Below are positions 37,100 through 46,188 of a stretch of 64,000 nt of DNA, in pieces (positions within the stretch are counted from its first letter, which is position 1; each line of letters starts with the position of its first letter). The position numbers and the translations under genes were made by a program. Origin of the DNA: Mycobacterium colombiense. Lineage in GTDB: Bacteria > Actinomycetota > Actinomycetes > Mycobacteriales > Mycobacteriaceae. The notes under the pieces were generated by a model that was not told where the DNA came from, did no database searches, and saw only the letters and a list, made by a program, of their open reading frames with translations. The stretch covers positions 1 through 64,000 of the forward strand of contig NZ_QMEV01000015.1 in the NCBI RefSeq assembly GCF_003284935.1, written 5' to 3'.

Positions 37100-38008
37100 C
37101 TAGCGGCGCGAAGCGGCGTCCAGCGCAGCCCGATCCGGCAGGTCGGCTCCCGCGCGGCCGACGGTGAGCGCCGCGCACGTGCTCGCCACCTCGAGTGCCG
37201 CCGTCAGCGTGCCCACGTCGATCCCCTGCAGCGCGGTGCGCCGGTCGCCGCCCAACGATCCCGATTCCCACAGCGCGTCGAGCAGGCCGGCCATGAAGGA
37301 GTCGCCGGCGCCGACCGTGTCGACCACGCGCGCCGCGCGCGTCGGCACCCGGGCGACCCCTGCCGCGCAGAAGGCCACCGCGCCGCGGTCGGCCATCGTC
37401 ACCGCCACGACGGCGGGACCCAACCGCAGCCAGGTCTGGGCGATCTGCTCGGGCGGGTGCGCGGGATCGATCCAGCGCAGGTCCTCCTCGCTGACCTTGA
37501 CGATGTCGCTGCGTTCGATGAGGTGCTCGATGCGCGCGACGGCCTGCTCCCGCTCGGCGATCAGCGACGGCCGCACGTTGGGATCGAACGTGACCGTGGC
37601 CGAGACGCGGTAGGCATCGATCAGCGCCGCCACCGCCAGGCAGCCCGGATCCTGCACGGCGGCAATCGATCCGGTATGGACGAACAGCGGCGGCGTGACG
37701 GGCGGCGTTCCGGAGAGCCGCCAGTCCAGATCGAACACGTAGTCGGCCGAGCCGTCTTCGGCGATCGTCGACCGCGCGGTCGCCGTGCGCTGCGCCGCCG
37801 CGCTATCCGAAAGCAGTTGCACGCCAGACGATTCCACGTAGTCGGCGATGCGTCGGCCGTATGCGTCGTCGGCGATGGAGGTCAGGAAGTCGACCTCGCG
37901 GCCCAGCCGGGCGAGCCCCACGGCGACGTTGAGCGGGCTGCCGCCGACGTGCTCGGCGCTGTCAACGATGTCGATCAGCGACTCGCCGATGACCAGCGCG
38001 CGGGTCAT
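37100..38008 (-). CDS. PfkB-family sugar/polyol kinase (fructokinase-like)
   Basis: 302 residues. PfkB signatures are GGSPLNVAVGLARLG (about 22-36) and the C-terminal DTVGAGDSFMAGLL with the catalytic Asp. Probably phosphorylates a ketose (fructose or xylulose) formed by the neighbouring polyol dehydrogenases. The ATG at 38008 overlaps the upstream dehydrogenase stop (ATGA). Last gene of the four-gene operon. Confidence 0.88.
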   Translation of the reverse strand: MTRALVIGESLIDIVDSAEHVGGSPLNVAVGLARLGREVDFLTSIADDAYGRRIADYVESSGVQLLSDSAAAQRTATARSTIAEDGSADYVFDLDWRLSGTPPVTPPLFVHTGSIAAVQDPGCLAVAALIDAYRVSATVTFDPNVRPSLIAEREQAVARIEHLIERSDIVKVSEEDLRWIDPAHPPEQIAQTWLRLGPAVVAVTMADRGAVAFCAAGVARVPTRAARVVDTVGAGDSFMAGLLDALWESGSLGGDRRTALQGIDVGTLTAALEVASTCAALTVGRAGADLPDRAALDAASRR

Positions 38009-39417
38009 CGCACCAAGGCCTCCAGCGTCGCGCGGGCGCCCTTGTGGTGCAGCGAGTCCAGCGCCCAGTTATACGCCTGGACGAAGCGCGGCTGGTGCGC
38101 CAAATCGCCGAACACGGCGGCGATTTCGATGAACGCCGTGGGGTTCTCGTACTGCGAGCGCGCGATCGGGATCAACGAATCCGCCAGCTGATCCACCACC
38201 TCGTAGGGTTTGCCCCATTCGTCGGTGCCCTCGGCGTAACGAGCCCAGCTCGCCACCACCGCGGCCGCCACCCGGACCGGGCCGTCGCTGGCCAGGTTGT
38301 CGCAGATCACCGGGATCAGCCATTTCGGAATGCGATCCGACGAGTAGGCGCACAGCCGCGCCACGGTGTCGCGCACGCCCGGGTTGGAGAACCGCTCGAC
38401 CAGCGTGCGGGTGTAGTCGTGCAGGTCGATTCCGGGCACCGGGGGCAGCGTCGGGATGGCCTCGGATTCGAAATAGGCGAGCAGGAATTCGGCGAACAAC
38501 GGATCGCTCGCGGCCTCGTGAACGAACGTGAAGCCGCACAGATGAGCGAAGTAGGCCAGGCACTGATGCCCGGCGTTGAGCAGTCGCAGCTTCATCAGCT
38601 CGTACGGGGCGACATCGTCGACCAGCAGCACGCCCGCCTTTTCCAGCGGTGGCCTGCCGTCGGCGAAATCATCCTCGAGCACCCAGGCGGTGAACGGCTC
38701 GGCCACCACCGGCCACCGGTCGTTGATGCCGAAGTCGCGGCGTACCTCCGCCGCCATCTGCAGGGTCGTGGCCGGGGTGATCCGGTCGACCATCGAACTC
38801 GGGAACCGGGCCCGCTCGTCGATCCACTGTGCCAGCGTGGGGTCCCGGCTTTCGGCGTTCGCCAGGACGGCCCGCCGCGCGATCTCACCGTTGTTCTCGA
38901 TGTTGTCGCACGACACGATCGTCGGCGCGGCCAGCCCGCGCCGCCGCCGCCGGTCCAGCGCCTCCACGATCAACGCGAAGGCGGGCCCGTCCGGGTCGCG
39001 ATAGCCGCCCTCGGTGATGGTCAGCGAAATGATCCGGGTGGCCGGTGCCGCAAGCACTTCGGCCGCCGGCTCCGGATCGTCGGGGGCGTAGTGGTAGTCG
39101 ATGATCGAGCCGATCACGTGGGCGTCCCGGCTGCCGTCGGGCTTTTCCAGGATCAGCGTGTAGAGCCCGTCCTGATCGGTGAGCACATCCCGCATCGTCC
39201 AATCGGCCGGCATCACCCCGACCCCGCAGATGCCCCACTCGCGCGCCAGGCCCTGCTGCAACAGCAGGTTGAGGTACGCGGCCTGATGCGCGCGGTGAAA
39301 ATGGCCGGCGCCGATATGCGCGATGCCGACCGTCACGGCGCGGCGGTCATAGGTCGGCGCCTCGACCGGCAGCGTCGGGAGCGTCGCATTGTTCAGATCG
39401 ATTCCGCCAGCCTCCAT
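38005..39417 (-). CDS. Mannitol-dehydrogenase-family polyol dehydrogenase
   Basis: 470 residues, long-chain zinc-independent polyol dehydrogenase. N-terminal Rossmann region with GIAHIGAGHFHRAHQAAYL and the family lysine in MKLRLLNAGHQ, within the C-terminal domain. Similar to mannitol 2-dehydrogenase and fructuronate reductase; oxidises a polyol to a ketose with NAD. A second, related gene lies two genes upstream. It overlaps the downstream kinase gene by 4 bp. Confidence 0.88.
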   Translation of the reverse strand: MEAGGIDLNNATLPTLPVEAPTYDRRAVTVGIAHIGAGHFHRAHQAAYLNLLLQQGLAREWGICGVGVMPADWTMRDVLTDQDGLYTLILEKPDGSRDAHVIGSIIDYHYAPDDPEPAAEVLAAPATRIISLTITEGGYRDPDGPAFALIVEALDRRRRRGLAAPTIVSCDNIENNGEIARRAVLANAESRDPTLAQWIDERARFPSSMVDRITPATTLQMAAEVRRDFGINDRWPVVAEPFTAWVLEDDFADGRPPLEKAGVLLVDDVAPYELMKLRLLNAGHQCLAYFAHLCGFTFVHEAASDPLFAEFLLAYFESEAIPTLPPVPGIDLHDYTRTLVERFSNPGVRDTVARLCAYSSDRIPKWLIPVICDNLASDGPVRVAAAVVASWARYAEGTDEWGKPYEVVDQLADSLIPIARSQYENPTAFIEIAAVFGDLAHQPRFVQAYNWALDSLHHKGARATLEALVR

Positions 39418-39451
39418 TGGCCAACTCCTCCCCGGGTCGGCGCCCGGATCG

Positions 39452-40309
39452 TCACCGGGCTACCGAACCTCCACTCGGCGAGGCCGATAACAGCAGGGCA
39501 TCGGCGACAGCGCGCCACGAATCGGTTATCGCGACCGCACCGGCCTCGGTCAATTCCTCACGGCGGCAATCCCGTTCGTCGGGTGGCACGAACATCAGGT
39601 TGCCGATGGTGGCGTAGCCGGCCGCGACCGCCGACGTCACGCCGGCCACGGAGTCCTCGATGGCCAGCCCTTGCTCGGGCGCGACGCCCAGTACCTGGCC
39701 GCAATGCAGGTAGACCGCCGGATCGGGCTTGCTCGTCGGCACCGGAAGGGAGTCCTCCGCGCTGAACGTCACCGCTTCCGGGAGGAGCGCGTCGAGACCG
39801 GTGGCGGTGAAGCAGGCACGCAGCCGCTTGGTGGCGCTGGAGCTCACGGCCGCCAGCGCGTAGCGCGTTGCGAGTTCTCGCAACGGCTCCAGCACCTGCG
39901 GATCGGGAGTCAGCGTGACGGCCAGATGCGCGGTGACCCGTTCGCGTTCCTCGCCCACCCACTGTTCGAGTTCGGCGGCGGACAACGCGTGGCCGCCCGC
40001 GAGGTCGCCGGCCGTGGCGATCACCGCCGCGGGACGGCCCTGGGCCAGCGTCTGCTCGAGCGGCACTTCGCACTGCACCGCCAGGTCCAGCGCCGTGGTG
40101 CGGAAGTTTTTCCCGACGGCTCGCTTGCGCAGCTCCTCGGAGCTGAGCGGCGCGGTCACGCCGAACCTGGCCAGGAAGCGGTTGGTCACCTCAGTAGAGG
40201 CGTCGAACGCCGGCCTCTCCGACCCGAACAGGTTGTCGTCGGCGTCGCACAGCAACGTGGTGATGGGCGCCGGGTCGAAGGCGCGCACAAAGGTCAACCC
40301 GCCGTTCAT
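39452..40309 (-). CDS. HAD-superfamily phosphatase
   Basis: 285 residues. HAD motif I appears as LLCDADDNLFGSE (nucleophile Asp, followed two residues later by Asp; the usual DGT is replaced by DDN), motif II in AVSSSATK, motif III in SKPDPAVY and motif IV in AIEDSVAGVTSA. Size and insertion suggest a beta-phosphoglucomutase-like cap and sugar-phosphate phosphatase or mutase activity. The start overlaps the upstream dehydrogenase (ATGA at 40309-40306). Confidence 0.85.
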   Translation of the reverse strand: MNGGLTFVRAFDPAPITTLLCDADDNLFGSERPAFDASTEVTNRFLARFGVTAPLSSEELRKRAVGKNFRTTALDLAVQCEVPLEQTLAQGRPAAVIATAGDLAGGHALSAAELEQWVGEERERVTAHLAVTLTPDPQVLEPLRELATRYALAAVSSSATKRLRACFTATGLDALLPEAVTFSAEDSLPVPTSKPDPAVYLHCGQVLGVAPEQGLAIEDSVAGVTSAVAAGYATIGNLMFVPPDERDCRREELTEAGAVAITDSWRAVADALLLSASPSGGSVAR

Positions 40310-41832
40310 CGCGACACCAACTCCCGCTCGTCATTGCGCATCGCGTCGCGCAGCGTGGGCACCACGCCGCGCACGTCGATATCGGCGATCATCGCGCCCA
40401 GGCGCTGGGAAAACCCGGGAACCGCGCGCACCTCGGCGAACATCTCGTGCCCCAGGAGCGGATCCGGGTTGCTGCGTGCCATGTTGGCCAACCTAGCGAC
40501 CGGAATGGCCTGCGAGTCTTCCAGGCGCAGCTTGCGCCCGTTGAGGTCGTGGCCGCGCATGTACCGGGCCCATCCGGCGACCGCCAACGTCAGCAGCGTG
40601 TGCGGCCTGCCCTGCGCGATGGCCTCCTGCAGCGAGGGCAGCACGAACGTCGCGATCTTGCTGGTTCCCCGCCGGGCCAGGCGCGCGAGTTGGTCACTCA
40701 TGCGGGGGTTGCTGAGCCGAGTCAACAAGGTGCCCCGGTACTCGGGGGTGTTCATGCCGGGCACTGCGGGCAGCAGCGGCTGAATCTCGTCGCGCAGGAG
40801 CTTCTCGACGTAGTCGAAGATGATGCGGTCGCGCATCGCCTCGTCGGTGCGCTGATAGCCGGCCAGGATGGCCAGGCATGCGAGCGCGATATGGGTTCCG
40901 TTGAGAAGACGGGTCTTGATCAGCTTGTGGTCGCGGACGTCGGTGACGAATTCGGCGCCGACCTCGTCGAGCGGCGGCCGCCCATTGCTGAAGGAATCCT
41001 CGATCACCCACTGGCGATGCGGCTCGGTCACCACCGGCCATTTGTCGGCCACGCCGAACGTCTGCTCGACGAATGTGCGCTCCGACTTGGTGGTCTGCGG
41101 GGTGATGCGATCGACCATGGTCGACGGGAACGCGACGTGCGTGTCGATCCAGCGGGCGAGCCCGGGGTCCTTCAACGCGGCGAACGACACCAGCGCGGTC
41201 CTGGCCGGCTGGGTATCACCGGGAACGTTGTCGCAGCACAGCACGGTGAACGGGGCGACGCCGGCGCGGCGGCGCCGGTCGAGGGCTTCGGCCAGATATC
41301 CCCACGCGGTCGCGAAACTGTCGGGCGAGACGAGGTCGGCGCGCACGTCGGGGTGGTCGGCGTCGAACTCGTCGGTGACCGGATTGAGGAAGTAGCCGTT
41401 GTCGGTGATGGTCAGGCTGACGATGCGGGTTTGGGGGTCTGCCAGCGCGGCGCGGACGGCCGCCCCGTCATTCGGTGCGTAATGCACGGAGCCGATCGAG
41501 CCGACGACGCGGGCGGTCTGGCGGTCGTGGCCGCGCTGCACCACCGTGTACAGCCCGTCCTGGGCCGACAGCAGGTGCTTGACGTCGGGGGAGTGCAGGC
41601 TGACGCTGGTCACGCCCCAGCGTCCCGAAATGCCCGAGCGGGCAAGGTCGTCGAAGTAGACGGCCTGGTGTGCGCGGTGAAAATTGCCCGCGCCGATGTG
41701 GACGACCCCTCGTCCGAGGGCCGACCGGTCGTAGGTGGGGATGTCGACACGTTGTGAATGCAGTTGAAGTGTCGCATCGCTGAGGGGGACGCCGCTGTTT
41801 CGACGCCAGGGGGAGGGGATTACGTCAAACAT
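40306..41832 (-). CDS. Mannitol-dehydrogenase-family polyol dehydrogenase (first gene of operon)
   Basis: 508 residues from the ATG at 41832; an alternative ATG at 41883 would add 17 residues that lie over an operator-like dyad. GVVHIGAGNFHRAHQAVYF forms the nucleotide-binding region and IKTRLLNGTHIALACL carries the family catalytic Lys/His region. Length fits mannitol/arabinitol 2-dehydrogenases. First gene of the minus-strand polyol operon, divergent from ligD across 129 bp containing three dyads. Confidence 0.88.
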   Translation of the reverse strand: MFDVIPSPWRRNSGVPLSDATLQLHSQRVDIPTYDRSALGRGVVHIGAGNFHRAHQAVYFDDLARSGISGRWGVTSVSLHSPDVKHLLSAQDGLYTVVQRGHDRQTARVVGSIGSVHYAPNDGAAVRAALADPQTRIVSLTITDNGYFLNPVTDEFDADHPDVRADLVSPDSFATAWGYLAEALDRRRRAGVAPFTVLCCDNVPGDTQPARTALVSFAALKDPGLARWIDTHVAFPSTMVDRITPQTTKSERTFVEQTFGVADKWPVVTEPHRQWVIEDSFSNGRPPLDEVGAEFVTDVRDHKLIKTRLLNGTHIALACLAILAGYQRTDEAMRDRIIFDYVEKLLRDEIQPLLPAVPGMNTPEYRGTLLTRLSNPRMSDQLARLARRGTSKIATFVLPSLQEAIAQGRPHTLLTLAVAGWARYMRGHDLNGRKLRLEDSQAIPVARLANMARSNPDPLLGHEMFAEVRAVPGFSQRLGAMIADIDVRGVVPTLRDAMRNDERELVSR

Positions 41833-41863
41833 TGTGTGTCTGTGCCCCCGCGGGCTCGACGAT

Positions 41864-41950
41864 CTAACCCGTTCGTTAGTCATGTCACAAAAAAAATCGG
41901 CTGTGACACGATTAGTCGTGGTCAAAACGGTTAACACGCGCGAAACGCGT
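41864..41950. promoter_or_regulatory. Divergent control region with three inverted repeats
   Basis: Between the polyol operon and ligD lie CTAAC/GTTAG (41864-41868 with 41875-41879), TGTCACA/TGTGACA (41883-41889 with 41902-41908) and ACGCG/CGCGT (41936-41940 with 41946-41950). The A-tract in the middle dyad makes a distinctive AT-rich island. Operators for an unlinked polyol repressor are a plausible reading. Confidence 0.45.
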
Positions 41951-41961
41951 AGGTTGACAAC

Positions 41962-44229
41962 ATGGCACCGCGGCTGAAACTGACCAACGCCGAGAAGGTG
42001 CTCTATCCGGTCACCGGCACCACCAAGGGCGAAATCTTCGACTACTACACGCGCATCGCCGAGGTGATGATCCCGCATATCGCCGGCCGTCCGGCCACGC
42101 GCAAACGCTGGCCCAACGGGGTCGACGAAGAGTCCTTCTTCGAAAAGCAATTGGCCGCATCGGCACCCGACTGGCTGCCGCGGGCCAGCGTGACCCATCG
42201 ATCCGGAACGACGACGTATCCGATCATCGACAGCCCCACCGGTCTGGCCTGGATCGCCCAACAGGCCGCGCTGGAGGTCCACGTTCCGCAGTGGCGCTTC
42301 GTCGCCGAGTGGACCCGCAGCCGGGCCGAGGAATTGAAGCCCGGACCGGCGACCCGCCTGGTGTTCGACCTCGATCCCGGTGAAGGCGTCACGATGGCCC
42401 AGCTGGCCGAGGTGGCGCACGCCGTCCGCGAACTGATCACCGCGATCGGACTGACCACCTACCCGCTCACCAGCGGCAGCAAGGGCCTGCATCTGTACAC
42501 CCCGCTTGCCGAGCCGGTGAGCAGCAAGGGCGCCACGGTATTGGCCAAACGCGTTGCGCAACAACTGGAAAAGACGATGCCGAACCTGGTGACGTCGACC
42601 ATGACCAAGAGCCTGCGGGCCGGAAAGATCTTTCTGGACTGGAGTCAGAACAACGGCTCCAAGACGACCATCGCGCCCTACTCGCTGCGCGGACGCGAAC
42701 ACCCCACCGTCGCGGCGCCGCGCACCTGGGCGGAACTCGACGACCCCTCGCTGCGCCAGCTGCGCTATGACGAGGTGCTGGAGCGGGTGGCCCGCGACGG
42801 CGACCTGCTGGCGCCGCTGGACGAGGATGCGCCCATCCCGGATCGGTTGACGGAATACCGCAGCATGCGCGACTCGTCGAAAACCCCCGAGCCGGTTCCC
42901 GTATCGAAACCCGCTGTCGGACAAGGCAATAGCTTCGTCATTCAAGAACATCACGCCCGGCGGCTGCACTACGACTTCCGGTTGGAACGAGACGGCGTCC
43001 TGGTGTCCTGGGCCGTCCCGAAGAACCTGCCCGACACCACCGCGGTGAATCACCTGGCCGTCCACACCGAGGATCATCCGTTGGAATACGGCGGGTTCGA
43101 AGGCATCATCCCCAAGGGGGAGTACGGCGCGGGGAAGGTGGTCATCTGGGACTCGGGAACCTACGAGGCCGAAAAGTTCGATGACACCGCCGAAAAGGGC
43201 GAGGTGATCGTCAATCTGTACGGCAGCAAGATTTCCGGTCGCTATGCCCTGATCCAAACCAGCGGTAACCAGTGGCTGGCGCACCGGATGAAGGACCAGA
43301 AGGTTTTCGAGTTCGACACGATCGTCCCCATGCTGGCCACGCATGGCTCGGTGACGGCGCTCAAGGCGAGCCAGTGGGCGTTCGAAGGCAAATGGGACGG
43401 CTACCGGCTGTTGGTCGAGGCCGACCACGGCGCTTTGCGGGTGCGCTCGCGCCGCGGCCGAGAGGTCACCCGGGAATACCCCGAATTGGAGTCGCTGGCA
43501 ACCGATCTCGCCGAGCACCACGTGGTCCTCGATGGCGAGGCCGTGGTCTTGGACGGTTCGGGCGTGCCGAACTTTCACGAGATGCAAAACCGCGGCCGGG
43601 GCTCGCGCGTCGAGTTCTGGGCGTTCGACGTGCTCTACCTCGACGGCCGCTCGCTGCTGCGGGCCCGCTACTCGGACCGGCGAAAGGTGCTGGAAATGCT
43701 CTCCGCCGGCAGCGATCTCATCGTGCCCGAACTGCTGCCCGGAGACGGTGCGCAGGCGCTGGAGCACTCCGGCAAGCGCGGCTGGGAGGGGGTGATCGCC
43801 AAGCGTCGCGACTCCACCTATCAGCCCGGCCGCCGTTCGTCGTCGTGGATCAAGGACAAGCACTGGAACACCCAGGAAGTCGTGATCGGCGGCTGGAAGG
43901 CCGGGGAAGGCGGACGCAGCAGCGGCATCGGCTCGCTGCTGATGGGCATCCCCACCGGCGACGGCCTGCGCTTCGCGGGGCGCGTCGGCACCGGGTTCAC
44001 CGAACGCGACCTGGCCAACCTGAAGAAGACGCTGGCGCCGCTGCACACCGATGAATCCCCGTTCCACCCCCCGCTACCCCGCAGCGAAGCGCGCGGCGTG
44101 ACGTACGTGGAGCCGGTCCTGGTGGGTGAGGTGCGCTACAGCGAGTGGACCCCGGATAACCGGTTGCGCCAATCGAGTTGGCGGGGACTGCGCCCGGACA
44201 AGGAGGCAAGTGAGGTGGTACGCGAGTGA
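41962..44229 (+). CDS. ligD: LigD, NHEJ polymerase/3'-phosphoesterase/ligase
   Basis: 755 residues against 759 in M. tuberculosis. Order POL (about 1-290, with LVFDLDPGEG containing metal Asp residues), phosphoesterase (about 310-440, with FVIQEHHARRLHYDFRLERDG), and ATP-dependent ligase (about 455-755) with nucleotidyl Lys477 in FEGKWDGYR. Partner of Ku in double-strand-break repair. The last codons overlap the next gene (GTGA at 44226-44229). Confidence 0.95.
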   Translation: MAPRLKLTNAEKVLYPVTGTTKGEIFDYYTRIAEVMIPHIAGRPATRKRWPNGVDEESFFEKQLAASAPDWLPRASVTHRSGTTTYPIIDSPTGLAWIAQQAALEVHVPQWRFVAEWTRSRAEELKPGPATRLVFDLDPGEGVTMAQLAEVAHAVRELITAIGLTTYPLTSGSKGLHLYTPLAEPVSSKGATVLAKRVAQQLEKTMPNLVTSTMTKSLRAGKIFLDWSQNNGSKTTIAPYSLRGREHPTVAAPRTWAELDDPSLRQLRYDEVLERVARDGDLLAPLDEDAPIPDRLTEYRSMRDSSKTPEPVPVSKPAVGQGNSFVIQEHHARRLHYDFRLERDGVLVSWAVPKNLPDTTAVNHLAVHTEDHPLEYGGFEGIIPKGEYGAGKVVIWDSGTYEAEKFDDTAEKGEVIVNLYGSKISGRYALIQTSGNQWLAHRMKDQKVFEFDTIVPMLATHGSVTALKASQWAFEGKWDGYRLLVEADHGALRVRSRRGREVTREYPELESLATDLAEHHVVLDGEAVVLDGSGVPNFHEMQNRGRGSRVEFWAFDVLYLDGRSLLRARYSDRRKVLEMLSAGSDLIVPELLPGDGAQALEHSGKRGWEGVIAKRRDSTYQPGRRSSSWIKDKHWNTQEVVIGGWKAGEGGRSSGIGSLLMGIPTGDGLRFAGRVGTGFTERDLANLKKTLAPLHTDESPFHPPLPRSEARGVTYVEPVLVGEVRYSEWTPDNRLRQSSWRGLRPDKEASEVVRE

Positions 44230-46175
44230 AATGGGTTACCTACCAAGGTGATGGCGGCGAGCGGATCGGCGTCGTCTCCGGTGACACCATCCACGCGATG
44301 CCGCCGGGGGTGACGCTGCTCGACCTGATCGCGCGAGGCCATGACGGACTGCGGCAAGCGGGGGAGGAGGCGCAGCGCGCCCCGGCGGCGACGGTCCCGC
44401 TCGCGGACGTGCGCTTGCTGGCACCGATTCCCCGTCCGCCGTCGATCCGGGATTCGCTGTGCTTCCTGGACCACATGCGCAACTGCCAGGCCGCACTGGG
44501 TGGCGGGAAGGTGCTCGCCGACACGTGGTATCGCATTCCCGCGTTCTACTTCGCTTGCCCGACAACCGTTTTGGGCCCCTACGATGACGCCCCGACGGCA
44601 CCCGGAAGCGCTTGGCAGGACTTCGAATTGGAGATCGCCGCGGTGATCGGGGCCGGCGGAAAGGATCTCACCGTCGAGCAAGCCGAACGGGCGATCATCG
44701 GTTACACGATCTTCAACGACTGGTCCGCGCGCGACCTGCAGCAGATGGAAGGCCAGCTGGGAATCGGGCAGGGCAAGGGCAAGGACAGCGGGGTCACGCT
44801 GGGCCCGTACCTGGTGACCCCCGACGAACTCGAGCCGTACCGCGACCCCTCCCAGCCCGGCAAGCTGGACCTGCGCGTCACCGCCCTGGTCAACGACGTT
44901 GTCATCGGGACCGGGTCGACGGCCCAGATGGACTGGACCTTTGGGGAGGTCATCTCCTACGCCTCGCGGGGCGTCACGCTCAACCCCGGTGACGTCATCG
45001 GCTCCGGGACGGTGCCCACCTGCACGCTGGTCGAGCACCTCAATCCCGCGGCGCTGGAACGGTTTCCGGGTTGGCTGCACGACGGCGACGTCGTCACGCT
45101 TCAGGTCCAGGGCCTGGGGGAGACCCGGCAGACCGTGCGCGCGAGCAACCCGCCCCACGCGTTGGCGGCCCGGCCCAATCCGGACGCCGCCCCCGCCGCG
45201 CAGCGGGTCAACCGCGCGCCGGCCCGGGTGCCCTACACCCGCGGGCTGCATCAGGTCGGCGACCGGGTGTGGGCGTGGACGCTGCCCGACGGCGGCTACG
45301 GGTGGAGCAACGCCGGACTGATCGCCGGCGACGATGCGTCCCTGTTGGTGGACACCCTGTTCGACCTCGCGCTGACCCGCGAGATGCTCGCCGCGATGCG
45401 GCCCATCACCGGTTCGGCGCCGATCACCGACGCGGTGATCACCCACTCCAACGGCGACCACACCCACGGCAATCAACTGCTCGACGCGTCGGTGCGCATC
45501 ATCGCCGCGCGCGGCACCGCCGAGGAGATCGAGCACGGCATGGCCCCCGAGATGCTGGCCATGGCGCAGACCGCGAACCTGGGGCCGGTGGCGACGCGGT
45601 ACACGCGGGAACGCTTCGGGCACTTCGATTTCAGCAACATCACGCTGCGCAATGCCGACCAGACCTTCGAACGCGACCTGTGCGTCGAGGTGGGTGGGCG
45701 GCGAATCGACGTGCTGAATCTGGGTCCCGCCCACACCGCCGCCGACTCGGTGGTGCACGTGCCCGACGCGGGGGTGCTGTTCGGCGGCGACCTGTTGTTC
45801 ATCGGCTGCACGCCCATCGTGTGGGCGGGCCCGATCGCCAACTGGGTCGCGGCGTGTGACGCGATGATCGCGCTGGACGCGCCGACGGTGGTTCCCGGCC
45901 ACGGCCCCGTCACCGATCCGGATGGAATCCGTGCGGTGCGTGGCTATCTCGTGCACGTCGCCGAACAGGCCGAGGCCGCCTACCGCCGCGGCTTGTCGTG
46001 GGCCGAGGCCGCCGACACCATCGACCTCGGCGAGTACGCGACCTGGCTGGACGCCGAGCGCGTCGTCGTCAACGTCTATCAGCGGTACCGCGAACTCGAC
46101 CCGCAGACACCGCAATTGGAGGTCATGGGCTTGCTGGTGATGCAGGCCGAATGGCTGGCCAAACGGTCCGCGTGA
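44226..46175 (+). CDS. Fused FAH-family hydrolase and metallo-beta-lactamase domain (Rv0939-like)
   Basis: 649 residues with two enzymes in one chain. The N-terminal half (about 1-290) is a fumarylacetoacetate-hydrolase-like domain with DFELEIAAVIG and GYTIFNDWSARDLQ. The C-terminal half (about 330-649) is a metallo-beta-lactamase fold with THSNGDHTHGNQLL, GPAHTAADSVV, FGGDLLFIG and PGHGPV. Corresponds to M. tuberculosis Rv0939 (644 residues). A role in degrading a cyclic or aromatic compound is plausible. GTG start overlaps the ligD stop. Confidence 0.92.
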   Translation: MKWVTYQGDGGERIGVVSGDTIHAMPPGVTLLDLIARGHDGLRQAGEEAQRAPAATVPLADVRLLAPIPRPPSIRDSLCFLDHMRNCQAALGGGKVLADTWYRIPAFYFACPTTVLGPYDDAPTAPGSAWQDFELEIAAVIGAGGKDLTVEQAERAIIGYTIFNDWSARDLQQMEGQLGIGQGKGKDSGVTLGPYLVTPDELEPYRDPSQPGKLDLRVTALVNDVVIGTGSTAQMDWTFGEVISYASRGVTLNPGDVIGSGTVPTCTLVEHLNPAALERFPGWLHDGDVVTLQVQGLGETRQTVRASNPPHALAARPNPDAAPAAQRVNRAPARVPYTRGLHQVGDRVWAWTLPDGGYGWSNAGLIAGDDASLLVDTLFDLALTREMLAAMRPITGSAPITDAVITHSNGDHTHGNQLLDASVRIIAARGTAEEIEHGMAPEMLAMAQTANLGPVATRYTRERFGHFDFSNITLRNADQTFERDLCVEVGGRRIDVLNLGPAHTAADSVVHVPDAGVLFGGDLLFIGCTPIVWAGPIANWVAACDAMIALDAPTVVPGHGPVTDPDGIRAVRGYLVHVAEQAEAAYRRGLSWAEAADTIDLGEYATWLDAERVVVNVYQRYRELDPQTPQLEVMGLLVMQAEWLAKRSA

Positions 46176-46188
46176 GTCACCGCACCGG

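Noticed and set aside
41833..44067. Long reverse-strand frame across ligD continuous with the polyol dehydrogenase
   Set aside because: It is the antisense of ligD; its composition is antisense-like and only the part below 41832 matches a family.
44136..46115. 659-codon reverse frame opposite the FAH/MBL gene
   Set aside because: High-GC antisense shadow with no recognisable domain; the plus-strand gene has full motifs.
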